64,000 nt of DNA from Pegoplata infirma (Eukaryota; Arthropoda; Insecta; Diptera; Anthomyiidae): positions 136,078,694 to 136,142,693 of the forward strand of contig OY992540.1 in NCBI GenBank assembly GCA_963921195.1, given 5' to 3'. Shown here one piece after another: positions 54,565-64,000 of this stretch. A program made the position numbers and the translations under genes. The notes under the pieces are model-generated. The model did not search any database. It was not told where the DNA came from and saw only the letters and a program-made list of their open reading frames with translations. Positions within the stretch are counted from its first letter, which is position 1, and every line of letters starts with the position of its first letter.

Positions 54565-55169
54565 ATATCTTCCAACTACAGTATGGGGGTATACTCACTT
54601 TGTCTGTCCGTGTGTAACGCATCGACATATCGGTCGGGGACCCCATAAAGTATATATATTATTGATCAGTGATCGATTCTAGGACATTCTAGCGATGTCC
54701 GTCCGTCCGTCTGTAGTTAACACGATACAGTTCAAAATAAAAGAGCTAGACCCCTCAAGTTTAACAGGAATATGTGTTATGGTCCTAGGCAGGTTAAGTT
54801 CGGAAGTGGGCAAAATCGGATAAGGGGGAAAATGTCCCCCTTTGAAGAACTTAACCAAACATTGAAAAATTCTCATTTTTTAGAAGTTTTTTTGTATTTT
54901 TGTTAAACTAATGAAACATTTTTATGTTCGCAGAACTTCAAAGTCTTGCGCTTGGATCCAGGGGATAAAAAATTAATAAAATTATAATACTTTAGTGCAC
55001 AAATCAGAATAAATTAAACTTGTTAACATATTCCGAAAGGGGAAAAGAGCCCCCAACTCACCGCTTCGACCTTCCCCCCCCCAAAAAACGTCCCTGTAAT
55101 TTTTTTATTTTATTATATATTGGAGGGTTTAAAAGATTCGGCACAGCTGACTTTAACACTCTCACTTGT
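54565..55169 (+). mobile_element. DINE-A copy
   Basis: It runs from TATCTTCCAACTACAGTATG through TGATCAGTGATCGATTCTAG, a short GTCC run at 54697-54712 and GGTTAAGTTCGGAAGTGGGC to the worn hairpin GATTCGGCACAGCTGACTT and CACTCTCACTTGTTA. Confidence 0.75.
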
Positions 55170-55206
55170 TATTAGTATTGGAAACGTGTATTTTAAAATT
55201 ACACTA

Positions 55207-56840
55207 CACAGAAAAAAAATAAAAAAAAAAATAATTAAAAAATTCGTAGATTTTATTAAAAAATTATTTAAATCCGGACCAATCACTAAAATGCGCATAT
55301 AAATCAAAAATATTTGTATGTCATTAGTTAAAAATAAATGAATATTTATTTAATTAAAAACTTAATACTATAAATTAAAAAAATTAATTAAAATTTAAAA
55401 AAAAAAATAAATAAAGTTTTAATTATATAAATTAAAAATTTAATTAAAAAATTTTTTAAAAATAATTAAAATTTTTAATTCTATAAATTAAAAAAAATAA
55501 ATTAAAAACAATACATTTTTTTAAAAATAAATAACTTAAAAAAAAAACTTTTTTTAAATAAAATAGTATAAAAAAATGTTTCTTCAAGCTTTACCAAATA
55601 TATTTATGCCGTAAAGACAAAGTCACTAACAATAAGACAATTTTATAAAGTTAATTATAAACCTTTTATATACATTAGACTGCCCAGAAAAAAACAAAGT
55701 TGTTATTTTCTTGGGGGATACCTGCGAATTTTGTTCCTTTTTGTGCAAAAAAATTTCGGTTTTTTTTTGGGATTTTTAAAATAATATCTAGAGGTCGCGA
55801 TCTCGCGTTTTATAACGATTTATTTTTTTTGAGTTTTTTATTATTTTAAATTGTTAAATATGATTAATATGATAAAATATTAATAATTTCAGACAAAAAA
55901 AAAATAAATTAAAAATTAAATATCGCTCATTCCATGAGATGTCTCCCAGCATCTAATCAAATGTTCTTTAATTTATTTGAAATTTCGCACACAGGTACAC
56001 TATGGAGCAATTAAAATAAATTCGTTTTTAGTTTCGCGAAAATCCACGAATTCGCGAACGCGAATATATTCGCGAATTCACGGATTTTCTCGGAACTAAC
56101 AACTGATTTATTTTAATAGCTTCATAGTGTTCATGTGTGCAAAATTTCAAATAAATTAAGGAACATTTGATTAGATGCTGGGAGACATCTCATGGAATGA
56201 GCGATATTTAATTTTTAATTTAATTTTTTTTTGGTCTGAAATTATTAATATTTTATCATATTAATCATATTTAACAATTTAAAATAATAAAAAACTAAAA
56301 AAAAATAAATCGTTATAAAACGCGAGATCGCGACCTCTAGATATTATTTTAAAAATCCCAAAAAAAAACCGAAATTTTTTTGCACAAAAAGGAACAAAAT
56401 TTGCAGGTATCCCCCAAGAAAATAAAAACTTCGCTTTTTTTCTGGGCAGTCTAATATACATGCACATAAAACTATAAACAAAATGAGAATTCAAAAAACT
56501 ATATGAGAAATAAAAAAAAAACTTTCAGCAAACTGTTTATACTTAAGTATTTTTTTTTATGTAATACAATGAAAGAAAAAAACACACACTTGCGCACACA
56601 CGGAAAACAAAACACAAAAATAAACAAAACTAAGTGAAGCTAAAAATTTAATTAAAAAATTAATTATATTAATTAAATATTTGACTAATTTTAAATTTAA
56701 AAACAATTAAAATGTTATTTAAAATAAAGTTAAAAATTTAATTAAACAATAATTTATATTAATTAAAAATTTAATTAATATTAAATTAAAAAACAATTAA
56801 AGTTTTAATTGAAATAAAATATTCGATATTATTTTCTGTG
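55207..56840. mobile_element. TA-MITE with CACAGAAAA ends (copy 1)
   Basis: The left end is CACAGAAAAAAAATAA and the right end TTATTTTCTGTG (ending 56840). TA flanks it at 55205-55206 and 56841-56842. The interior is rich in AATTAAAAATTTAATT words. Sequence from TTCGTAGATTTTATTAA to ATATACATTA and from ATATACATGCACATAAAACT onward is repeated in copy 2 at 59988. It carries a nested MITE at 55678-56451. Confidence 0.75.
55678..56451. mobile_element. 774-bp hairpin MITE, GACTGCCCAG ends
   Basis: GACTGCCCAGAAAAAAA and its complement form the ends, and the whole element is a near-perfect palindrome (for example TAGAGGTCGCGATCTCGCG against CGCGAGATCGCGACCTCTA). TA flanks it (55676-55677 and 56452-56453). 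The centre (56031-56095) has CGCGAATT/AATTCGCG blocks. Confidence 0.85.
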
Positions 56841-56879
56841 TACTTAACGTTTTTAAAAAGAACTTGTTGCGACTGGGAA

Positions 56880-58215
56880 GCGACCATACACAGTTAATTG
56901 CAATTGTTCCAGTGATCACAAATCTGGTCTCCAAACTTTTCAATCACATCAGGTTTTTGAGAAAATTGAGGTCAAAGTTCAAGCATTTTTGACAACTCAC
57001 AGCGGATAAACCCGATGTGATAGCGACTTCGAGGGTAAAGCCTAAACATTGCTCTTAAGGATGCTGAACTCATTTGGTCAGTCGCCTTAACCCTTAGGGC
57101 ACCAATTATTTCCCAATGAGGTCTTATTCTCAAAAAAATGATTTTTTCCGATACAAATCATAAGAAAAACAAGTAGATAAGTTAATTCGACTTGGCCGAA
57201 TCTATGAATACCCTCCACAATGCTCTTTTAAAAAATTTTTAACGTTAAAAAGAACAATTTTGATTAGAATATTTTACTTTGAGTAAAAAAATCTTTTTTT
57301 TTTGCCATTTTTGTAAAAAAAAAGAAAAATTACTCATTTTTTGAATGTAAAATTTTTTTCGAGTGTAATTTTTTTTTTGTGCAAAAATATTTTTTTTTAC
57401 AAAAATACTTTGTAAAGTAATTTTTTGGCTTACCAATGTATTTTAAAGCTGGTTTTCTTAAAGCTCGGTTGTTTTAACACGTGAATTTAAGGTTAAACCA
57501 ATCTGAAATTCACGGTTTTGCTAATAACTTTTGAATCACTGAACAATTTAGCTGAAATTTAACCCAAACCAGGCTACGGGAACGGCAAATATATATGCCA
57601 AGCTTCAGATCGTTTTATTATCGTTTTATTTATCTCGAAAATTCACGGAAACCCCTTGCCGATATTCACTCTTTTGCTCATAACTTTTGAACCACTGGAC
57701 CGATTTCGCTGGATTGCAATACCAACCTTACCAGGTAAATGACCAACATATATGCCAAACTTCAGGAGACTCCGTAAAGTCTTTTAAAAGTTAGCGTGTT
57801 TTCAACAGACGGACAGTCGGACGGACATCGCTAGATCGTCTTAGAATCGATAGAGGCCCATGAATATTTATACTTTATGGGGTCCTAGACCAATATTTCG
57901 AGATGTTACAAACGGAATGACAAACTTATATATACCCTCTATCAGTGGAGGGTATAAAAAACTTTATAACGCAAATGGAAAGTCACATTATACACGTGAT
58001 AACAATAATTCTCCTGGTCACTAATCCGGTCCCCAAATTTTTCCATTACATCAAGTTTTTGAGAAATTTGAAATACAAAAATTTCTCCTTTTCGGACATA
58101 TTTGACAACTCAGCGGACGAACCCGTTGTGCTGACGACTTAAAAATAAGGCAAGGGTAAAGCTCAACCAAAAGCTTCTTAAGATGTTAAACTCATTTGAT
58201 CAGTCGCTTAAGGAC
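56880..58215 (+). repeat. Direct repeat pair flanking a DINE-B insertion
   Basis: Region 56920-57085 and region 57995-58212 are related: GTGATCACAAATCTGGTCTC against GGTCACTAATCCGGTCCCCA, then TTTTTGACAACTCA, AACCCG.TGTG, GGGTAAAGC and CTCATTTG.TCAGTCGC in the same order. DINE-B (57165-57958) lies between them. They represent an older tandem duplication or two copies of one element. Confidence 0.65.
57165..57958 (+). mobile_element. DINE-B (Helitron-like), complete uninterrupted copy
   Basis: It begins AACAAGTAGATAAGTTAATT with the hairpin TTCGACTTGGCCGAA and ATACCCTCCACAATGC. The middle has two ATAACTTTTGAA(T/C)CACTG blocks and a GACGGACAG core at 57809-57835. It ends TATACCCTCTATCAGTGGAG. 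This is the best reference copy of family B in the window. Confidence 0.8.
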
Positions 58216-58455
58216 CGAACAACAGTTAACAGTTTTGTTGACATTTAATCAAGTAGAAATCAAACTGCGTTTACACTTTTCGTCGACACTAAAGTTCAAT
58301 CTAAACATCGCTGAGGCTCACAGTGTAAATATGACAGTAAGGGGGTTAATATGTTCTTTGAATAGAACTGAAATAAAATTCTACTAAAGGTTTTTGAATA
58401 CATTTTTAAATCAGAAGTACATTTTAAATATCTTTTTTTGCGTTTTCCAAATAAT

Positions 58456-58668
58456 GTGCTCGATTCTCGAATTCACCATTCACCCAATTTTTAAAAATTG
58501 ATATTCTTTTGAATTTTAAGATTATTAAATTTGTTCTTGTAATTATTAAATATATTAGCTAGATCTTTAATTGTTACAAGAAAAAAAAATTAAAACCTTA
58601 AAATTCGAAAGAATATCGAATTTTTAAAAATTTGGTGAATGGTGAAATCGTATTCGAGAATCGAGCAC
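58456..58668. mobile_element. 213-bp MITE, GTGCTCGATTCTCGAAT ends
   Basis: The terminal GTGCTCGATTCTCGAAT is inverted at the right end; the inner arms CACCATTCACC and AAAATTGATATTCTTTTGAA are inverted too. AAT is present on both sides (58453-58455 and 58669-58671), possibly a 3-bp duplication. Confidence 0.7.
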
Positions 58669-58737
58669 AATGTCTTTAAAAATAATAAAAACTACAGTGG
58701 GCCATAAAAAAAAACAATAGCTATGTTTTTAAAACCA

Positions 58738-58800
58738 TTAGATCTAAGACCAATATTTCGGGTAATTACAAAAATCAACCCAAACTTATTTTCCCTTGAT
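58738..58800 (+). mobile_element. DINE-D 3' scrap
   Basis: GACCAATATTTCGGGTAATT then ACAAAAATCAACCCAAACTT matches the last 80 bp of DINE-D (33448-33500). Confidence 0.5.
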
Positions 58801-59801
58801 TCACAAAGTAATGTAAAACATTTTGACACTTTCAATATTTTGGCGGTAATGGCTTCTTATTTACAATACTAAGCAATATTGTGTAAAAGATGTTTCTTCA
58901 ATAAACATAAAATAAACCAAAAATATTGAAATATGAGTATCAAACATACATAAATATTGGACATCTTTTAAGGAAATAACTTTTTTTATAAAGTTTGCAA
59001 TTTTTATGGGGCAAATAAGGATGTGATATCATTTTTTTTTTTTCGTTTTTTGCAAAACTTGCATAAATCTTCAAATAAGGGTCGCAAATGCAAATCTGAC
59101 ATTAATATTACAAAATAAATAACAAAAAAACAACCATAAATGAATAAACATTTGCAAATAATTTATGTTTATGAGTCCAGAAAATTATTACCTTATTGAA
59201 ATGAATGTAAAAAAAAAAAAATCTGAAAAGGAAACCTCAATGAGAAATTGCAATTTATGTAACAGTTGTTGGGTTTGAAAATGTGCAAATGTGGTAAAAT
59301 ACTTAAAGGTTGACCATAACAACAATAAATTATTTTTCAGATGAAATTTGATACTTTTGTTTAAAAATAATGGACCTTTATTTATTTCATAAGGAGGTAA
59401 TATTGCGGTTTTAAGAGTTAGTGACTTTAGGGATGATGAACTTGTTACAAATATACATTTTTCGGCCTATTTAAAAATATAGAAGAGCACTAAAAAAATA
59501 TATCTGTTTTCTAAATTAAAAACAAATATATTTTGTGAATAACATTATTTTATCGTCACTTTTTACAATAATATTAAATTTAATTTGCAATACATTGTTT
59601 TTATTTGAGTGTTATTTTTAAAAGTTGTAATACTAACAATTTGTTTAATTGATTCAATTACAAAGATAGTTGAATAAAATTTTATTTTCAACACCATGTT
59701 TAATAGACTGATTTATTTACAGTGCAAATAATTGAAATTAAAACTGTCGTATTTCTGTCAATTAATGTTTTTTAATTGTTTTTTTTTTTCTTGTTTTTCA
59801 G
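58801..59801 (+). other. AT-rich, low-repeat DNA ending in a strong acceptor
   Basis: No repeat families were recognised in this 1 kb. It ends in a long T/C tract (59778-59798) and CAG at 59799-59801, typical of an intron 3' end. No ORF is seen. Confidence 0.45.
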
Positions 59802-59824
59802 AAAGAAACTATAAAAAGACAAAG
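59802..59824 (+). CDS. Candidate 23-nt microexon
   Basis: AAAGAAACTATAAAAAGACA plus AAG lies between a strong polypyrimidine/CAG acceptor and a perfect GTAAGT donor at 59825-59830. Two frames are open (K-E-T-I-K-R-Q or R-N-Y-K-K-T-K) and one has a stop. The length is not a multiple of three, so skipping it would shift a frame. Both splice signals could occur by chance in T-rich DNA; the tight pairing makes it worth testing. It is on the same strand as the Kelch exon about 51 kb away, but nothing links them. Confidence 0.35.
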
Positions 59825-60176
59825 GTAAGTTAATTAAAAAAATATACATTTAATAAATTTTACCAAGTTTGTTTAATTTTTGTTCATAATAAAAATAAGT
59901 TATTTATTCTAAATTTTAATTGTGCAACAGGATGGAGTAAATTATTATTTTTTTTAATTTCAAAATCGTCGGAATAGTTGCCTTTTACACAGAAAAAATT
60001 TAATAAAAAAATTCGTAGATTTAATTAAAAAAATTAATTAAATCCGGACTAATCACTAAAATGTGCATATAAATTAAAAATATTTGTATGTCGTTAATTA
60101 AAAATAAATGAATATTTAAATTCTGATTAATTTTTATTAAACAACAAAAATTGTTTTTTCCGACCTTTAAAATATT

Positions 60177-60399
60177 ATATTTTGAGGATGTTTATTCTGG
60201 CTCGAGGTCATTATTTTCTTTACTTATTTAAACCATGATATTCTCATAGCATAATTTTCAAGAAAACTATTTTTTTTTTTGTTTTTAACATAAATAAATT
60301 TAAAACAAAAAAAATTTTTTCTGAAAATTATGAGAATATCATGGTTTTAATTAGTAAAGAAAATTATGACCTCGAGCCAGAATAAACATCCTCAAAATA
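60177..60399. repeat. Repeat E head-to-head palindrome
   Basis: GAGGATGTTTATTCTGGCTC then GAGGTCATTATTTTCTTTAC on the left is inverted on the right as CTCGAGCCAGAATAAACATC. The centre is an A/T tract near 60275. ATAAATGAATATTT before it (near 60107) and ATAAATGGATATTT after it (60398-60411) look like a 14-bp target duplication surrounding a slightly larger insert. Confidence 0.7.
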
Positions 60400-60730
60400 A
60401 ATGGATATTTAGTTAATTAAAAACTTAATACTATAAACTAAAAAATTGAATTAAAATAAAAATAAAAAATAATAATTAAAATTTTAATTATATAAATTAA
60501 AAATTTAATTAACAAATTTGGAAACAAATTAAAATTTTAATTGTATAAATTAAAAACAAAATAAAAATAATTAATTTTTAAAAAAATAAATAATTAAAAA
60601 AAAAAAAAATTTTAATAAAAAAATTAAAAAAAAAATATTTTTTCAAACTTTACCAAATATATTTATGCCGTAATGACATAGTCAGTAAGACAATCTTATA
60701 AAGATAGGTATCAACCTTTTATATACATTA

Positions 60731-62056
60731 GAGGTGTCCTTAAAAACGAAAATCACCTTTTTATACCTGGTAGGGTCCTATATTGTTCTTTAGTATCTAA
60801 AAATGAGTGAGCCAAAATTTGGGGACAATCGGCTAAAAATAACTCGTGCCGAAAATGGATTGAAGTTTTGGGACATTCTTATAAGAACGAAAAACTCGTT
60901 TTTACTAGTTTTTGGAAAAACATTGGTATTTGATATTTTTTGTTAAATTTTTTGTGAAATAATATGAAAATGGTACTAAATTACCTTTTCAAAACGACTA
61001 ATAAAATTAAAATCGGATGAAAAATAAGCATTTTACGCATACATGCCCCAGACCATTGTATGGTTTTTAGAGCCAGAATTTCAAAATTTTCAAAATTTTT
61101 AGGCAAAAAAATAGTAAAAATTTAATTTTGCTTTATGATCAAATTGAAAATATGTTTAAGATTAGAAATAGCAGATATGGTATTCAAGCTTTTTTTTTAT
61201 TTGGCGCGGGTAGTGATAAAATTTCCGCGGATTCCAAATAAAATGCTTTTTTCTACAATAATTAAGCAAATTTTTGAAAATTTGTGCTCTATTGTGCGGA
61301 TCGAGGTGTAAAACGTAAATTCTGTAACTTTTGAGAAATCGGATATGTGCAGATATTTTGTATTATTGAAATGTATAACGTCTCAAATTTGTCATTTCAC
61401 CTCGACGAAAAGGGGTTAAAGATGCCCGAATTCTCAAAAAATTTACAGATTTTATGTATTTCACTTCGTATAATACAATACAGAAAATTGTTTCCCATAT
61501 CTGCTAAATTATTTTAGAAAAACTCATTTTCTTTGGAATCCGCGGAAATTATATCACTACCCACGCCAAATGAAAAAAAAGTTAGACTACCATATCTGTT
61601 AGTTTTTATCTATAACATGTATTTAATATAATTATAAAGTAAAATTTAATTTTTTTTTATTTTTTTGCCAAAAAATTTTGAAAATTTTCAAATTTTGGCT
61701 TTAAAAACCATGCAATGGTCTGGGGCATGTATGCGTAAAATGCATATTTTTCATTCGATTTGAATTTTTTTAAGCTTTTTGGAAAGGTAATTTATTACCA
61801 TTTTCATATTACTTAAAAAAAAAAAAAATAAACAAAAAATAGCATATACCAATATTTTTCAAAAAACTAGAAAAAACGTGTTTTTTCATAAGATAAGAGT
61901 GTCCCAAAACTTCAATCCATTTTCGGCACGAGTTATTTTTATCCGATTGTCTCCAAATTTTGGCTCACTCATTTTTAGATACAAAACTACAATTTAGGAC
62001 CCTACCACGTATTAAAAAGTGATTTTGAAAAATTACCTTAGTCGTTAGGACACCTT
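60731..62056. mobile_element. 1.3-kb foldback MITE, GGTGTCC ends
   Basis: The left end is GAGGTGTCCTTAA; the right end, inward, is AAGGTGTCCTAAC. TA flanks it (60729-60730 and 62057-62058). The arms of about 600 bp are inverted copies (CAATCCATTTTCGGCACGAG, CCATTGCATGGTTTT types). It occupies the same TA within this host repeat that the 55678 element occupies in copy 1. Confidence 0.82.
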
Positions 62057-62213
62057 TAATATACATACACATAAAACTATAAACAAAATGAGAATTCAAA
62101 AATCTATATAAGAAATAAAAAATCTTTCAACAAACTGTTTATACTTCTGTATTTGTTTTTGTAAGTAAAATAATGCAAGAGAAAAACACATACTCGCACA
62201 CACGGAAAACAAA

Positions 62214-62850
62214 ACAAGTAAAAAAGTTAAATTCGGCCTTGCCGAATGTAGTGATACCCTCCACAATTTCAAAATATTATTGCAAAAAATTTTATTTAAA
62301 AGGAATTTACTTTTGAAAAAAAAAATTTTTGAAAAAAAATTTCCGCGAAAAAAAATTTTGGTAAAAAAAAAATCCGCTATTTTTTTCTTTTTTTATCAAA
62401 AAATACCATTTGGTGTTCAATTATGTTCACATATGTCAACCAGAAGTCGAATTAAAGCATTTTGTATTTTTAGGTTATGTTGAATGTACTGAAATTTTTG
62501 AGGTGTGCTTACATTTTCGTTCATAACTTTTGAACCGCTGAACCGATATCGCTCAAATGCAATACCAAACTTCTCGGGAGAACTTCCAATAAATATGTTA
62601 AGTTTCAGTCATCTCTGTGCAATATTTTCGCATTTGAATTTTAAATTTCATAACAATTTTGTAATTTGCTTGTATTTTCTTGTATTAACGTTGCGAATGA
62701 GTAATATTGATGCAATTAATAATACTCATTCGCAACGATAATACAAGAAAATACAAAATTGTTATGAAATCTAAAATTCAAATGCGATTTTCTCAAAAAA
62801 ATGTTTTTCTGAATTTTTTTGTGTGGATGGACAAACATCTAAACTTACAC
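62214..62850 (+). mobile_element. DINE-C copy with hairpin insert, 3' part worn
   Basis: AACAAGTAAAAAAGTTAAAT, the hairpin TTCGGCCTTGCCGAA and GTAGTGATACCCTCCACAA mark the start. It follows the 1453 copy through ATAACTTTTGAACCGCTGAA and AATATGTTAAGTTTCAG, then is interrupted at 62629 and resumes only weakly (GGATGGACAAACATCTAAA). Confidence 0.65.
62629..62786. mobile_element. 158-bp hairpin MITE
   Basis: CGCATTTGAATTTTAAATTT is inverted at the right end, and arms of about 70 bp (AACAATTTTGTA, CTTGTATTTTCTTGTATTA, CGTTGCGAATGAGTA) are nearly perfect. GCGAATGAGTAATATT also occurs in the arms of the 14000-22145 foldback (near 21277), so the two are related. Confidence 0.75.
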
Positions 62851-62984
62851 TCAAAAAAAAAAACTGTAAAGTTAGCAAAAAATTTAGTTAAATTTAACTA
62901 AAAAAGCACCTGATTTTGGGCCTACTAAATTTTTAGTTAATTTAACTAAAAATATTTAGCTAACTTTTCGTAGAATGAATATAG
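62846..62984. mobile_element. Truncated CACTCAAAA TA-MITE
   Basis: TA then CACTCAAAAAAAAAAACTG opens the element. ACTGTAAAGTTAGCAAAAAA and GCTAACTTTTCGTAG are inverted around a TTAGTTAAATTTAACTAA palindrome. The matching GAGTG end is missing, cut by DINE-B at 62985. Confidence 0.55.
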
Positions 62985-64000
62985 CAAAAACAAGTAGAAA
63001 AGTTAAATTCGACTTGGCCGAATCTATGAATACCCTCCACAATGCCCATTTTAAGTGATAGTAAATTTTCTAACGTGAAAAAAATAACAGTTATGATTAG
63101 AAATATTTTATTTTGTGTAAAAAAAAATTTTTTTAGTAATTTTTGAAACAAAAAAAAATGCTAATTTTTTTTTGAGTGTAAAATTTTTTCGAATTTTACA
63201 TTAAAAAAAAAAAATTACTATTTTTTTTTGAGTGTAAAATTTTTTAGAATTTTACATAAAAAAAAAATTACAAATTTTTTTTTTTTTGAGTGTCAAATTT
63301 TTTTTGAGTGTAAAATTTTTTTCGAGTGTATTTTTTTTTTGTTTTGGTATAAAAATATTTTTGAGTGACAAAAACACGTTTTAAAATATTTTTGTGACTT
63401 ACCAATGGTTTTAAAACAGGTTAACGGGTTTTCACCATGTGAATTTAAGGTGAAGCTAATCTGATATTCACGGTTTTGCTAATAACTTTTGAACCACTGG
63501 ACCGATTTGGGTGAAATTCAATACGAACTAGGCTGCAGGAACGAAAAATATATATGCCAAGCTTCAGCATCCTCAGAGTTGATTTTCGAAAGTTATAGTG
63601 CTTTTTATCTCATAAATTCACGAAAAACCCTTGCCGAAATTCAGTCTTTTGCTCATAACTTTTGAACCACTAGAGCGATTTCGCTGGATTGCAATACCAA
63701 CCTGACCAGGTAAATGCCCAACATATATGCCAAACTTCAGGAGACTCCGTAAAGTCTTTCAAAAGTTAGCGTGTTTTCAACAGACAGACACGGACAGACG
63801 GACGGACATCGCTAGATCGTCTTAAAATCGATCGAGGATCGGACAGACGGGCGGACGGACGGACATCGCTAGATCGTCTTAAAATCGATCGAGGATCATG
63901 AATATATATACTTTATGGGGTCCTAGACCATTATTTCGAGGTGTTACAAACGAAATGACAAACTTATATATACCCTCTATCACTAGAGTGGAGGGTATAA
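62985..64000 (+). mobile_element. DINE-B copy reaching the window edge
   Basis: It begins AACAAGTAGAAAAGTTAAAT with the hairpin TTCGACTTGGCCGAA and ends GTGGAGGGTATAA at the last base, so it is probably complete. The core segment GGACGGACATCGCTAGATCG with ATCGATCGAGGATC is tandemly duplicated (63800-63837 and 63857-63896), a local expansion by about 55 bp. TTTTTTGAGTGTAAAATTTT repeats occur at 63170-63330. Confidence 0.75.

Larger units (their letters stand above)
59988..62213. mobile_element. TA-MITE with CACAGAAAA end (copy 2), right end lost
   Basis: It begins CACAGAAAAAATTTAAT after TA (59986-59987) and follows copy 1 (55207) closely: TTCGTAGATTTAATTAA, TCACTAAAATGTGCATATAA, TATTTATGCCGTAA and ACACACGGAAAACAAAAC. 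It ends where DINE-C begins at 62214. It contains a repeat-E palindrome and a 1.3-kb foldback MITE. Confidence 0.7.

Overview
This window is AT-rich, gene-poor eukaryotic DNA and is almost certainly from a higher fly. The evidence is an intron-bounded Kelch exon, insect-type Ty3/gypsy retrotransposons, many DINE-1/Helitron-like elements with (GTCY)n microsatellites, and a very dense load of MITEs. A calyptrate fly such as a blow fly or house-fly relative is my inference; no species marker is visible. There are no prokaryotic operons and no CRISPR array.

Layout. Region 1-6.3 kb is a stack of small DNA transposons and a directly duplicated repeat unit. Its second copy serves as an empty-site reference for two insertions in the first copy: a foldback element with a 9-bp duplication, and a hAT element with an 8-bp duplication. 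Region 6.3-11.4 kb is a roughly 36-bp minisatellite (SAT36) broken up by MITEs and DINE elements. Within it, at 8098-8518, lies the only convincing host coding sequence, a Kelch-repeat exon with His/Gln-rich insertions. Region 12-13.6 kb is a TA-flanked element full of internal tandem repeats and tRNA-like modules.

Region 14-22.1 kb is a large foldback element whose left arm was recently split by an almost pristine gypsy-type retrotransposon (14363-21098, target duplication ACTT). Its two 1437-bp LTRs are nearly identical, it has a tRNA-Lys-like primer site, and it carries one gag-pol ORF of 1243 codons. Each LTR holds about 17 copies of a 54-bp repeat, and the polyprotein has no recognisable protease. 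A second gypsy-type element lies on the minus strand (about 24.6-30.4 kb) with intact gag and pol ORFs overlapping in a -1 relationship. Its 5' LTR is missing, probably inside or beyond a 200-N assembly gap at 30370.

From 30.6 kb to the end there is no convincing protein gene. The DNA is a palimpsest of nested non-autonomous elements: DINE/Helitron copies; hAT elements with 8-bp duplications; TA-duplicating MITEs with CACTCAAA or CACAGAAAA ends; a Transib-like MITE whose ends carry CACAGTG; and a 5'-truncated LINE. Empty sites visible inside the window support several of these insertions. A possible 23-nt microexon with strong flanking splice signals sits at 59802-59824. Much of the window may therefore be intronic or intergenic DNA of a large fly gene, but this is unproven.
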